Below are positions 1 to 8,471 of a DNA stretch of 20,398 bases, piece after piece. A program made the position numbers and the translations under genes. The DNA is taken from the NCBI GenBank assembly GCA_937952995.1, contig CALFYB010000061.1, positions 1 through 20,398 of the forward strand, read 5' to 3'. Position 1 is the stretch's first letter. Each line of letters opens with the position of its first letter. The notes under the pieces were generated by a model that worked only from the letters and a program-made list of their open reading frames with translations, was not told the origin of the DNA and did not search any database. Origin of the DNA: an uncultured Caulobacteraceae bacterium (GTDB taxonomy: Bacteria; Pseudomonadota; Alphaproteobacteria; Caulobacterales; Caulobacteraceae).

Positions 1-1913
<1,913 letters not shown>

Positions 1914-1934
1914 TCCACAGCTATTGAGTATAGA

Positions 1935-1969
1935 CCGCCGCGCCTGATGCAGTTTTTCAGGTGCGGCGG
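1935..1969 (+). terminator. Long GC-rich hairpin after acnA, no T-tract
   Basis: A 13-bp inverted repeat has arms at 1935-1947 (CCGCCGCGCCTGA) and 1957-1969 (TCAGGTGCGGCGG), with a 9-base loop and one G-U wobble. It starts 21 bp after the acnA stop. No U-tract follows, so it may act as a 3'-end stabilising hairpin ahead of the true terminator just downstream. Confidence 0.5.
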
Positions 1970-1970
1970 C

Positions 1971-1999
1971 GCTCCTCACGCCAAGTTGAGGGGCTTTTT
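1971..1999 (+). terminator. Intrinsic terminator after acnA
   Basis: An 8-bp stem has arms at 1971-1978 (GCTCCTCA) and 1987-1994 (TGAGGGGC), with one U-G wobble and an 8-base loop. It is followed directly by five T residues at 1995-1999. This is the classic rho-independent layout and separates acnA from the DUF1223 gene. Confidence 0.7.
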
Positions 2000-2026
2000 G
2001 ATGGGAATCTGGCTTAAGTGCAGCCC

Positions 2027-2782
2027 ATGCGTATTTTGAGACCCTTGATCCTCGGCCTTGTTGGCCTTTTGACCCTCACGACCTCCCTCGCCCTGACCTC
2101 GGCCCGCGCCTTGGCCAAGAGCCCTGTCGTGGTCGAGCTCTTCACCAGCCAAGGCTGCTCTTCCTGTCTCAAGGCCGACGGTCTGATGGGTGACGTTGCA
2201 GATCGTCCGGGCATATTGGCCCTGACCTATGCGGTCGACTATTGGGACTATCTCGGCTGGCGCGATACCTTCGCCAAGGAAGATTACTCGACCCGCCAGC
2301 GTGCCTACATGAAGCGGATGAGCGGCCGCGAGGTCTATACCCCGCAGATCGTGGTCAATGGCACCGCCGAGACCGCCGCCATCCATACTGACAAGGTCGA
2401 TCAGCTGATCAGCAAAGCGCGGCGCGGCAAGGCCTTGCCAAGCCCGCAGATCCGCCAGCGCTCCGATAGCCGCATCAGCGTCGGCTCTGGCCGCTTCCCG
2501 AAGGGCGGGGCTGAGGTTTGGCTCGTGCGCTATGAGCCCTCTGACCAGTCGGTCGAGATCAAGCGCGGCGAGAACCGCGGCAAGACCATGGTCTATCACA
2601 ATGCGGTTCGCGAGCTGGTTCGGCTCGGCTCTTGGTCAGGGCGAACGCGGTCCTACACACTGCCAGCACCAGAGACGAACAGCGGTGAAGGCGGACTTGA
2701 AGGGGTGATCTTGGTCCAAGGCGCAAAGGGTGGCCGCATCCTTGGCAGCCTGAGCCTCAAGGCCCCGGAGACAAAGCCCTGA
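2027..2782 (+). CDS. DUF1223 family exported thioredoxin-like protein
   Basis: The N-terminus is a Sec-type signal peptide: a basic start (MRILRP), a hydrophobic core rich in Leu and Thr, and an ALA cleavage region near residue 30. The mature protein opens with VVVELFTSQGCSSC, the DUF1223 hallmark, which places a CxxC pair at Cys44 and Cys47. DUF1223 proteins are predicted to have a thioredoxin-like fold, so a periplasmic redox role is plausible, but no reaction is established. The length is 251 residues from ATG 2027. A GTG at 2018 in the same frame would add three residues, and neither start has a strong Shine-Dalgarno sequence. The gene stands alone between the acnA terminator and the next hydrolase gene. 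Confidence 0.88.
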   Translation: MRILRPLILGLVGLLTLTTSLALTSARALAKSPVVVELFTSQGCSSCLKADGLMGDVADRPGILALTYAVDYWDYLGWRDTFAKEDYSTRQRAYMKRMSGREVYTPQIVVNGTAETAAIHTDKVDQLISKARRGKALPSPQIRQRSDSRISVGSGRFPKGGAEVWLVRYEPSDQSVEIKRGENRGKTMVYHNAVRELVRLGSWSGRTRSYTLPAPETNSGEGGLEGVILVQGAKGGRILGSLSLKAPETKP

Positions 2783-2882
2783 GCCACGAGGCTCGTGCAC
2801 GCTAGCCGCACGCCGAAAAATGCTTTCTAATCTGTTCCAACGAGAGCCCGGCAAACGGGTGGCCCTTATGGAAGAGACGAAG

Positions 2883-4022
2883 ATGAGCAGGATTGTGGCC
2901 AATGGCCTAGCAGGTGACCGGTTCGCGGGCGTGCGGGCGGCCTTTGAGGAAAATCTCAACAATGGGGCCGACATCGGCGCGGGCTTTACCGCGACCTTGA
3001 ACGGCGAGACCGTGGTTGACCTTTGGGGCGGCTTTGCCGATGAGGCCAAGACCCGCGCCTGGGAAAAGGACACCATCGTCAACGTCTATTCCACGACCAA
3101 GACCATGACCTTCCTTGTGGCCCTGATGCTGGCGGACCGGGGCGATCTGGATTTCGATGCGCCGGTCGCCAAATACTGGCCCGAATTTGCTGCCAACGGG
3201 AAGGCCGACGTCAAGGTCAGCCATCTGATGAGCCACTCATCGGGCCTGTCCGGCTGGAAAGAGCCTCTCGCTCCGACCGATCTCTATGATTGGGACAAGG
3301 CCACCAGCCTCTTGGCCGCACAGGCCCCGTTCTGGGCCCCCGGCACCGCCCCCGGCTATCACGCCATGACCCAAGGCTATCTGATCGGGGAGGTGGTGCG
3401 CCGCATCACCGGCCAAACCATCGGCACCTTCTTCCGTAAGGAGGTGGCTGAGCCTCTGGGTGCAGATTTCCACATCGGCATGGGGCCAGAACATGATGCC
3501 CGCGTCGCCGATCTGATCCCCCCGCCCGTCGGCGGCATCACGGCGGACGGCGAGGCCAATGAACTGTCGGCCAACATGCAGTCCAACCCCCCAATCAATC
3601 CGCTCTCGACCCGCGACCGGGCCTGGCGCGCGGCAGAAATTCCAGCGGCGGGCGGTCAAGGCAATGCGCGGTCGGTCGCTGAGATCCACGCCATCTTGGC
3701 CAATGGCGGCATGGCCAAGGGCAAGCGCTTCTTGTCCGAAGCCGGGTGCAACCGCGCCCTAGAGGTTCAGATCGAGGGCAAGGACCTGATCCTTGGCACG
3801 CCGGTTCGTTATGGGATGGGCTTTGGCCTGAAGTCGGAGATGATGCCCCTGCCCAATGACCGGTCGATGTACTGGGGCGGCTATGGCGGCTCGCTGATTA
3901 TTATCGATCTCGAGAACCACGCCACCTATGCCTATGCCATGAACAAGATGGCGGCGACCACCTCGGGCGATCTGCGCGCCTTTAGTTTGGTGATGGCCAC
4001 CATGCAGGGCCTGATGTCCTGA
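2883..4022 (+). CDS. Serine hydrolase, beta-lactamase fold (EstB / family VIII esterase type)
   Basis: This is a cytoplasmic-looking hydrolase of the class C beta-lactamase/family VIII carboxylesterase superfamily. The nucleophile motif SxxK is STTK, with Ser70 and Lys73 counted from the ATG at 2883. The second-motif tyrosine is in GYHAM at about residue 159, and the third motif is the YWGGYGGS block near the C-terminus, where penicillin-binding relatives have KTG. The WGG form and the lack of a signal peptide favour an ester hydrolase over an antibiotic-degrading enzyme. I chose ATG 2883 because GGAAGAG at 2870-2876 is a good ribosome binding site 6 bases upstream. In-frame ATGs at 2820 and 2868 are alternatives. 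The substrate is unknown. Confidence 0.88.
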   Translation: MSRIVANGLAGDRFAGVRAAFEENLNNGADIGAGFTATLNGETVVDLWGGFADEAKTRAWEKDTIVNVYSTTKTMTFLVALMLADRGDLDFDAPVAKYWPEFAANGKADVKVSHLMSHSSGLSGWKEPLAPTDLYDWDKATSLLAAQAPFWAPGTAPGYHAMTQGYLIGEVVRRITGQTIGTFFRKEVAEPLGADFHIGMGPEHDARVADLIPPPVGGITADGEANELSANMQSNPPINPLSTRDRAWRAAEIPAAGGQGNARSVAEIHAILANGGMAKGKRFLSEAGCNRALEVQIEGKDLILGTPVRYGMGFGLKSEMMPLPNDRSMYWGGYGGSLIIIDLENHATYAYAMNKMAATTSGDLRAFSLVMATMQGLMS

Positions 4023-4031
4023 TAGCCTCTG

Positions 4032-4061
4032 GCGGGTCTGCGAGACGCTTCGCAGACCCGC
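4032..4061. terminator. Perfect 12-bp hairpin between convergent genes
   Basis: The arms at 4032-4043 (GCGGGTCTGCGA) and 4050-4061 (TCGCAGACCCGC) are exact reverse complements around a 6-base loop. The hairpin sits in the 51-bp gap between the converging hydrolase and SDR genes, so it could serve both. Neither side has a T-run. Confidence 0.55.
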
Positions 4062-4073
4062 TCCGAGAAAGCT

Positions 4074-4820
4074 CTAGACCCGCAGCATCAAGCCACCATC
4101 AACGCCCAGCGCCTGCGCCGTAACAAAGCCGCCATCGTCGGAGGCGAGGAACAGGGCCGCCCGCGCAATATCAATCGGCGCACCCAAACGCTTCAGCGCC
4201 GCCTTCTTGGCCCAGATCTTGGCGATGTCGGGATTGGCAAAGCTGGCCGCCGTCATGCCGGTGGCTATGGCCCCGGGCAGGATGGCATTGGCCGTGACCC
4301 CGTGACGTCCAAGCTCGAGCGCGAAATTATTGATCATACCAACCACCCCAGCCTTGGACGCTGAATAGGCGACCAGACCATTGTCACTGAACTTGGCCAT
4401 GATGCTGGCCGTGGCGATGATCCGGCCATAGGGTGATGCGATCAGATGCGGCACCGCTTGGCGCGTGATGCGGAACGAGGCTCGCAGATTGACGGCCAAC
4501 ACCCGATCAAACATCTCATCGGTGGTTTCCGAGGCCGGAGCGCTGCCGCTGACACCAGCATTATTATAGACGACATCGATCTTTCCGAAGGCGGCAAGGG
4601 CCGTATCGATTATGGCCTTCGGCGCATCATCGCCGGTGATGTCGATGCCAAGGCCATGAATGTCGCCGGTAAAGCTAAGATCGGTGCCGGGGCGGTCCAC
4701 GGCGAGAACCTGCGCGCCTTCAGAGGCAAACAGCTCTGCGGTGGCGCGGCCAATGCCTGATGCGGCACCGGTAATGATGCAGGCGCGGCCCGCGAGGCGT
4801 CCAGTGGTGGCGGTGGTCAT
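4074..4820 (-). CDS. SDR family NAD(P)-dependent oxidoreductase
   Basis: This is a classical short-chain dehydrogenase/reductase of 248 residues, the normal length. The cofactor motif TGxxxGxG is at 17-24 (TGAASGIG) and NNAG is at 86-89. The catalytic tetrad is complete: Asn111, Ser139, Tyr152 and Lys156 (YSASK). An acidic residue, Asp42, follows the second beta strand (LAVDRPG), which suggests NAD rather than NADP; this is inference. The start is well supported by GAGGAGG on the minus strand at 4828-4834, 7 bases before the ATG, the strongest Shine-Dalgarno sequence in the window. Many family members act on secondary alcohols or sugars, but the substrate cannot be read from the sequence. The gene is monocistronic and converges on the serine hydrolase gene. 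Confidence 0.92.
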   Translation of the reverse strand: MTTATTGRLAGRACIITGAASGIGRATAELFASEGAQVLAVDRPGTDLSFTGDIHGLGIDITGDDAPKAIIDTALAAFGKIDVVYNNAGVSGSAPASETTDEMFDRVLAVNLRASFRITRQAVPHLIASPYGRIIATASIMAKFSDNGLVAYSASKAGVVGMINNFALELGRHGVTANAILPGAIATGMTAASFANPDIAKIWAKKAALKRLGAPIDIARAALFLASDDGGFVTAQALGVDGGLMLRV

Positions 4821-4883
4821 AAGGTTTCCTCCTCATTTTCAGGAGCCTCAACCGGGTCCCTTAATTTGCTCCAGACAGCATGA

Positions 4884-4918
4884 AGCCCGCACGGTCTGAG
4901 GGGAAGACCGTGCGGGCT
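4884..4918 (+). terminator. Perfect 14-bp hairpin, terminator-like
   Basis: The arms at 4884-4897 (AGCCCGCACGGTCT) and 4905-4918 (AGACCGTGCGGGCT) are exact reverse complements around a 7-base loop. CTCTTTAT follows on the plus strand, a weak T-tract. No plus-strand gene lies upstream, only 63 bp to the divergent SDR start. It could end an unseen plus-strand small transcript, or be a structure in the SDR 5' leader on the minus strand. Confidence 0.5.
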
Positions 4919-5016
4919 CTTTATGCCGCTTTATTCGCTCTTTTCACGAGGGCTCGGCCAGGGGTGGGGCAACCGAGCCATTCTAAAGCCTAAAGGGCGT
5001 CGAGCGATGGAACCCC

Positions 5017-5039
5017 GGGATCAGGGTGGGCTGGGGGGG
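5017..5039 (+). other. G-quadruplex motif (G3-N4-G3-N1-G3-N2-G7)
   Basis: The plus strand has G-tracts at 5017-5019, 5024-5026, 5028-5030 and 5033-5039 with loops of 4, 1 and 2 bases, which fits the standard four-tract quadruplex rule. It lies about 190 bp upstream of the DUF2794 start. Confidence 0.6.
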
Positions 5040-5196
5040 CTGTTCAGGGTCCGAGACCTTGGGGCTTGCCACCGTTCGACAAGGACAAGATCGCTGGGCA
5101 AACAGGCGCGTCCAAGTCGGAAATAAGGTCATTTCAAGGCGCTTTTGCTGCACCTGCGCTCAAGGTTGATTGGGCGTGTCTTTCGCGCAACGGCTT

Positions 5197-5224
5197 TTGA
5201 CGCGGCGAAATTTATCGTTAGGCT
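5197..5224 (+). promoter_or_regulatory. Candidate promoter of the DUF2794 gene
   Basis: TTGACG at 5197-5202 is a good -35 element. TAGGCT at 5219-5224 would be a weak -10 element at 16-base spacing. Transcription would then begin at or next to the ATG at 5231. The lack of a Shine-Dalgarno sequence before this ATG agrees with a leaderless mRNA, but the -10 match is poor. Confidence 0.35.
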
Positions 5225-5230
5225 CTGCCC

Positions 5231-5563
5231 ATGAGCGTTGATCCTTCTGGCAGCCCTGCCGCCCCCGTCACCTTTTTTGAACGTCGCGAGTTGGAGCGGC
5301 TGCTGCGGCTCTATGGCCGGATGGTCGCCGCAGGAGAGTGGCGGGACTATGCGATCGACGGACTGCGCGACTATGCCCAGTTCTCGGTGTTCAAACATGC
5401 CGCCGAACAGCCGATTTACCGGATCGAAAAGCGGCCTGCTCTCGCGCGCAAGCAGGGGGCCTTTGCCGTCATTGGGCAGGGCGGCATGATCCTCAAGCGC
5501 GGACACGAGCTGGAACAGGTCTTGAAAATCTTCGACAAGGGCCGGTTTGCCGTCGTCGACTAA
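5231..5563 (+). CDS. DUF2794 domain-containing protein
   Basis: This 110-residue soluble protein of unknown function matches the alphaproteobacterial DUF2794 family over its whole length. The recognised blocks are LYGRMVAAGEWRDYAID at about 29-45, FSVFKHAAEQPIYRIEKRP at about 51-69, and the C-terminal ILKRGHELEQVLKIF. It has no signal peptide, membrane segment or cysteine pair. The ATG at 5231 fits the family N-terminus and has no Shine-Dalgarno sequence, which suggests leaderless translation. It converges on the BI-1 gene and ends just before a shared hairpin terminator. No function can be assigned from sequence or neighbours. Confidence 0.88.
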   Translation: MSVDPSGSPAAPVTFFERRELERLLRLYGRMVAAGEWRDYAIDGLRDYAQFSVFKHAAEQPIYRIEKRPALARKQGAFAVIGQGGMILKRGHELEQVLKIFDKGRFAVVD

Positions 5564-5568
5564 GGGGC

Positions 5569-5603
5569 AAAAGAAAAGGGCCCCAGCTTTCACCGGGGCC
5601 CTT
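5569..5603 (-). terminator. Intrinsic terminator, mainly for the BI-1 gene
   Basis: A perfect 9-bp stem has arms AAGGGCCCC at 5576-5584 and GGGGCCCTT at 5595-5603, with a 10-base loop. On the minus strand the stem runs into TTTTCTTTT (5577-5569), a good U-tract for the BI-1 transcript. On the plus strand it may also serve the DUF2794 gene. Confidence 0.75.
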
Positions 5604-5625
5604 CCTTAAGGTACTGACGCCAGAT

Positions 5626-6375
5626 CTAGCGGCGATCACCGAGGATCGACAGCAGGAACTGGAACAGGTTGATGAAGTTCAGATAGAGGCTCAGCGCGCC
5701 AAAGTTGGTCGCCACGCCCATCGCAGCCTTGTCGCCGCCCATCTGGTAGTAGCTCATCTTCAGGCGCTGGGTGTCATAGGCGGTTAGGCCTGCAAAGATC
5801 AGCACGCCCAGCACATTGACCATGAACGCCATGGCCGAGGACTTCAGGAAGATGTTGACGATCGAAGCCAGCATGATGCCGATCAGACCGATGATCAGGA
5901 AGCTACCGAAACCGGTCAGGTCCTTCTTGGTCGTGTAACCGACGAGGCTAAGCGCTCCGAAGGCCGTGGCCGTGATCAGGAAGGTCGAGACCACAGATGC
6001 GCCGGTATAGACCAACATCACCACACCCAAGGACGCACCCATCAGGGAAACGATCGACCAGTAGGTGATACCGGCGGACTTTTCCGTGGGATTACGGATG
6101 GCAAAGCTTGAAAATAGGATCACGGCGAGGGGTGCGAAGGACACGATCATGCCCAAAATCGTCATGCCGACCAAACGGCCCTCGACGACGCGGAACATCA
6201 GGTCACGCACCGGCGGGAAGCTGGAGGTCAAAAACGCTAGGGCCGCCGACAACAGCAGGCCCAAGGCCACCTTATTGTAAACGCCCAGCATGAAAGATCG
6301 AAGGCCCGTGTCCACCGACATGTCGGCGTGATCCACCGGGATCGGACGCGCATAGCCGCGGTTGAGGTCGCTCAT
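5626..6375 (-). CDS. Bax inhibitor-1/YccA family membrane protein
   Basis: This is a 249-residue inner-membrane protein of the BI-1/YccA (TMBIM) family. After a polar N-terminus of about 27 residues there are six to seven hydrophobic segments, roughly at 32-50, 56-75, 79-98, 108-128, 134-152, 158-180 and 188-205. The family motif MSYYQM lies in the C-terminal third, and the chain ends with a hydrophobic block, LNFINLFQFLLSILGDRR. Relatives include YccA, which modulates FtsH, and BsYetJ, a pH-sensitive calcium leak channel; which role applies here is not visible. The start at 6375 has only a weak, distant purine tract. A GANTC site (6377-6381) lies just upstream. The gene is divergent from the aldo/keto reductase across 222 bp. 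Confidence 0.93.
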   Translation of the reverse strand: MSDLNRGYARPIPVDHADMSVDTGLRSFMLGVYNKVALGLLLSAALAFLTSSFPPVRDLMFRVVEGRLVGMTILGMIVSFAPLAVILFSSFAIRNPTEKSAGITYWSIVSLMGASLGVVMLVYTGASVVSTFLITATAFGALSLVGYTTKKDLTGFGSFLIIGLIGIMLASIVNIFLKSSAMAFMVNVLGVLIFAGLTAYDTQRLKMSYYQMGGDKAAMGVATNFGALSLYLNFINLFQFLLSILGDRR

Positions 6376-6489
6376 CGAGTCATAGCCCTTTTCTAACGCC
6401 CATTATTGGGCACCTCCCCTATATTGGGTGAATGAAGCCGTTTCGCAAGCACCTCGGCCATAACGGTTTTGTTAGAATGTCCGAAGATC

Positions 6490-6520
6490 ACGTTTGAGTT
6501 TGCATCAAACGTCCGTTTGA
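6490..6520. promoter_or_regulatory. Candidate operator: inverted repeat plus a third half-site
   Basis: ACGTTTGA at 6490-6497 and TCAAACGT at 6505-6512 form a perfect 8-bp inverted repeat with a 7-base spacer. A third CGTTTGA lies at 6514-6520. The cluster sits between the divergent BI-1 and aldo/keto reductase genes, 78 bp upstream of the reductase start. This is typical of a dimeric regulator site, but the regulator is unknown. Confidence 0.45.
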
Positions 6521-6597
6521 ACCAGAAAGTCACGCGAAACCCTGCCTCGGCGGGATGATGTTCAGTCAGCGATATGGCCTGAGGGCGGGGGAATTTG

Positions 6598-7638
6598 ATG
6601 GACTATTCTGAACTTGGCCGCACAGGTCTTCAGGTCTCACGCGTGTGCCTCGGCACCATGACTTGGGGCGATCAAAATACCGAGGCCGAGGGTCACGAGC
6701 AGATGGATTATGCTCTGGATGCCGGAATCAATTTCTGGGACACGGCAGAAATGTATTCGGTGCCGCCCAAGCCCGAGACCCAAGGCTCGACCGAGCGGAT
6801 CATCGGCAGCTGGTTCAAGGCTAGCGGAAAGCGCGACAAGGTCATCTTGGCCAGCAAGATAGCCGGTCGCAGCCCGATGAGCTGGACCCGCGAAAACGAG
6901 TCCATGACCCGTCACACCAAGGCCCAGATCGACGAGGCCGTTGAGAAGTCGCTCAAGCGTCTGCAGACTGACTATATCGACCTCTATCAGATGCACTGGC
7001 CAGACCGCGCCCTGCGGGTCTTTGGTGGCATGACCTATGCCGACTATCCGATGGATTTCGAGCCGTTCGAGGACATCCTCGCCAATCTCGGCCGTCACGT
7101 CGAAAAGGGCAATATCCGCCATATCGGCGTGTCGAACGAAAGCCCTTGGGGCGTCATGCGCTTTGTCGCCGAGGCCGAGAAACATGGCCTGCCCCGCATT
7201 GCCTCGATCCAGAACGCCTACAGCCTGGTCAACCGCGTGTTCGAGCTTGGTTTGGCTGAGATCGCCATGCGCGAAGATGTCGGGCTGTTGGTCTATTCGC
7301 CGCTCGGCCAAGGCTATCTGACCGGTAAGTACCAGAACGGTGCCCTGCCAGCGGGCGCGCGCAAGACGCTCTATAACCGCCTTCAGCGCTATGAGGGGCC
7401 CGGTGCCGACGCGGCCATCTCGTCCTATCTGGCCCTTGCGGCGCAGCTTGGCGTCCTGCCCGAGACCTTGGCTCTGAAGTTCTGCGACAGCCGCCCCTTC
7501 GTGACCTCGACCATCATCGGGGCCTCAACCATGGCTCAGCTGAAGGTCGATATTGACGCGTTCCAGATGGAATGGACATCCGACATAGAAAAGGCCGTAG
7601 AGGCCCTTCACTATGCCCAGCCCAATCCCTGCCCCTAG
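6598..7638 (+). CDS. Aldo/keto reductase, Tas-like
   Basis: This 346-residue NADPH-dependent aldo/keto reductase matches the length and pattern of E. coli Tas. The catalytic tetrad is complete: Asp48 and Tyr53 in FWDTAEMYS, Lys87 in LASKIAG and His133 in YQMHWPD. The C-terminal cofactor region TIIGAST is present. The N-terminus (MDYSELGRTGLQVS) is characteristic of the family. ATG 6598 is preferred over the adjacent TTG at 6595, because GGGGGA at 6587-6592 gives a good ribosome binding site 5 bases away. Substrates are probably small aldehydes or ketones, but none can be named. The thpR gene follows 30 bp downstream on the same strand and may be co-transcribed. A possible operator lies upstream. 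Confidence 0.92.
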   Translation: MDYSELGRTGLQVSRVCLGTMTWGDQNTEAEGHEQMDYALDAGINFWDTAEMYSVPPKPETQGSTERIIGSWFKASGKRDKVILASKIAGRSPMSWTRENESMTRHTKAQIDEAVEKSLKRLQTDYIDLYQMHWPDRALRVFGGMTYADYPMDFEPFEDILANLGRHVEKGNIRHIGVSNESPWGVMRFVAEAEKHGLPRIASIQNAYSLVNRVFELGLAEIAMREDVGLLVYSPLGQGYLTGKYQNGALPAGARKTLYNRLQRYEGPGADAAISSYLALAAQLGVLPETLALKFCDSRPFVTSTIIGASTMAQLKVDIDAFQMEWTSDIEKAVEALHYAQPNPCP

Positions 7639-7668
7639 GGGCTGAGGCCCTTAAGACCAGAGGCCGTC

Positions 7669-8202
7669 ATGATCCGTCTGTTCGCCGCCTTGGCCATCCC
7701 CGATGGGGTGGCCCAGAGCCTTAGCCCCAGCCAATGCGGCATTGCGGGGGCAAGGTGGCGTCCAGCGGAGGCCTTGCACATCACCTTGCGCTTTTTCGGG
7801 GATGTGACCGAGGTCATGGCAGAAGATCTCGATGCCGAACTGGCCAAGGTCACGGGTAAGCCCCTGACCTTGAGCCTTTCGGGGGTTGGGGCCTTTGATG
7901 AAGGCGACCGCATCACCGCCATCTGGGCTGGGCTGAAAGACAATGAAGCCCTTCGCGTTCTGGCGGGCCGCTGTGAAGCCGCCGCTCGCCGGGCAGGGCT
8001 AAAGGCCGATGGACGCAAATATACGCCGCACGTGACCCTCGCCTATCTGGGCCGAACCGATCCCGGCCAGGTCACGGCTTGGCTGGCCAATCACGCAGGC
8101 CTGACCTCCGAACCCTTCACCGTCAGTCAGTTTGGGCTCTATTCCAGTTGGCAGACCTCAGAGGGGTCTCGGTACACAGCCGAGCGTATCTACAGACTGT
8201 AG
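7669..8202 (+). CDS. thpR: RNA 2',3'-cyclic phosphodiesterase (2H phosphoesterase, LigT-like)
   Basis: This 177-residue cytoplasmic enzyme belongs to the 2H phosphoesterase superfamily. It carries the two defining HxTx motifs, HITL at 37-40 and HVTL at 121-124, in the expected symmetric positions. Family members hydrolyse 2',3'-cyclic phosphate RNA ends to 2'-phosphates and can ligate tRNA half-molecules in vitro. The opening IRLFAALAIP is typical of ThpR. AGAGG lies about 5 bases upstream of the ATG as a ribosome binding site. The gene follows the aldo/keto reductase closely and is the last gene before a cluster of palindromic repeats that probably forms the transcript's 3' end. Confidence 0.93.
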   Translation: MIRLFAALAIPDGVAQSLSPSQCGIAGARWRPAEALHITLRFFGDVTEVMAEDLDAELAKVTGKPLTLSLSGVGAFDEGDRITAIWAGLKDNEALRVLAGRCEAAARRAGLKADGRKYTPHVTLAYLGRTDPGQVTAWLANHAGLTSEPFTVSQFGLYSSWQTSEGSRYTAERIYRL

Positions 8203-8203
8203 A

Positions 8204-8304
8204 CCCCCTACCCCGGCTTCGCCGGTACTTCCCCCAAGGGGGGAAGATCTTGGAACGGTAAATCTTCCCCCATTGGGGGAAGCGGTCCGTAGGACCAAAG
8301 GGGG
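8204..8304. repeat. Head-to-head doublet of REP-like palindromic repeats
   Basis: Two copies of one module face each other across 13 bases. The plus copy (8262-8304) reads AT, then CTTCCCCC-att-GGGGGAAG, one base, a 5-bp hairpin (GGTCC-gta-GGACC), three bases and GGGGG. The minus copy (8248 down to 8204) reads AT, CTTCCCCC-ctt-GGGGGAAG, TA, a 5-bp hairpin (CCGGC-gaa-GCCGG), four bases and GGGGG. The inner arms at 8239-8248 and 8262-8271 are also perfect 10-bp reverse complements, so two alternative folds compete. This resembles a bacterial REP pair (BIME). It lies just after thpR. Confidence 0.75.
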
Positions 8305-8324
8305 CCTTGTTTGCTGTCCGTCTT

Positions 8325-8340
8325 CCCCGCGCAGGCGGGG
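8325..8340. repeat. Short palindromic repeat, CCCCGC/GCGGGG type
   Basis: A perfect 6-bp hairpin (CCCCGC at 8325-8330, GCGGGG at 8335-8340, loop gcag) is followed by ACCCAGA. As I recall, this form, an inverted repeat of a C/G run with GCAG or GAAG in the loop, is dispersed in many alphaproteobacterial genomes. Copy number here is not known. Confidence 0.5.
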
Positions 8341-8370
8341 ACCCAGACCCTTTCACTGAGACCTGTGAAA

Positions 8371-8409
8371 CACCCCCCTCTCCATCAGGGAGAGGGTTGG
8401 GTGAGGGGG
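8371..8409. repeat. Palindromic repeat, CCCTCTCC/GGAGAGGG type, with G-quadruplex potential
   Basis: A perfect 8-bp hairpin (CCCTCTCC at 8376-8383, GGAGAGGG at 8389-8396) is followed by TTGGGTGAGGGGG. The plus strand also has four G-tracts at 8388-8390, 8394-8396, 8399-8401 and 8405-8409 with loops of 3, 2 and 3 bases, which is a complete G-quadruplex motif. Similar repeats are dispersed in many proteobacteria, from general knowledge. It ends 28 bp before the oxyR -35 box. Confidence 0.6.
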
Positions 8410-8436
8410 ATAGACCCGCGCCGCTCTCAATAGATT

Positions 8437-8465
8437 TTGGAATTTGGATAGAGCAGGCCTATAAT
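8437..8465 (+). promoter_or_regulatory. Near-consensus promoter of oxyR predicting a leaderless mRNA
   Basis: TTGGAA at 8437-8442 and a perfect TATAAT at 8460-8465 are separated by exactly 17 bases. The expected start of transcription, seven bases past the -10 box, is 8472, the A of the oxyR ATG. Only six C residues lie between the -10 box and the ATG, so no ribosome binding site exists. Confidence 0.75.
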
Positions 8466-8471
8466 CCCCCC

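Larger units (their letters stand above)
4919..5230. other. Gene-free G-rich interval with hairpins and a G-quadruplex motif
   Basis: I see no credible protein gene here. The one ORF of some length (4923-5126, plus) has unlikely composition and no ribosome binding site. The stretch holds a 7-bp hairpin at 4951-4957/4973-4979 (GGCTCGG/CCGAGCC). A second 7-bp hairpin with a three-base loop and one G-U pair lies at 5045-5051/5055-5061 (CAGGGTC/GACCTTG). Between them is a four-tract G-quadruplex motif at 5017-5039. I found none of the conserved motifs I know for SRP RNA, RNase P RNA, tmRNA or tRNA. The last 35 bases carry the likely promoter of the next gene. Confidence 0.5.

Noticed and set aside
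2883..4022. A class C beta-lactamase giving antibiotic resistance
   Set aside because: It has SxxK but no signal peptide, and a WGG motif where KTG is expected. It fits EstB-type esterases.
4923..5126. A 67-codon plus-strand open frame after the 14-bp hairpin
   Set aside because: No ribosome binding site, no recognisable family, an arginine- and glycine-rich sequence of non-coding type, and it overlaps hairpins and the quadruplex motif.
8204..8409. CRISPR array
   Set aside because: The repeats are palindromes of three different types with no regular spacers and no cas genes.
8307..8471. N-terminal extension of oxyR by 55 codons
   Set aside because: The extension translates repeat DNA, while the family N-terminus begins at ATG 8472, exactly where the promoter predicts transcription to start.
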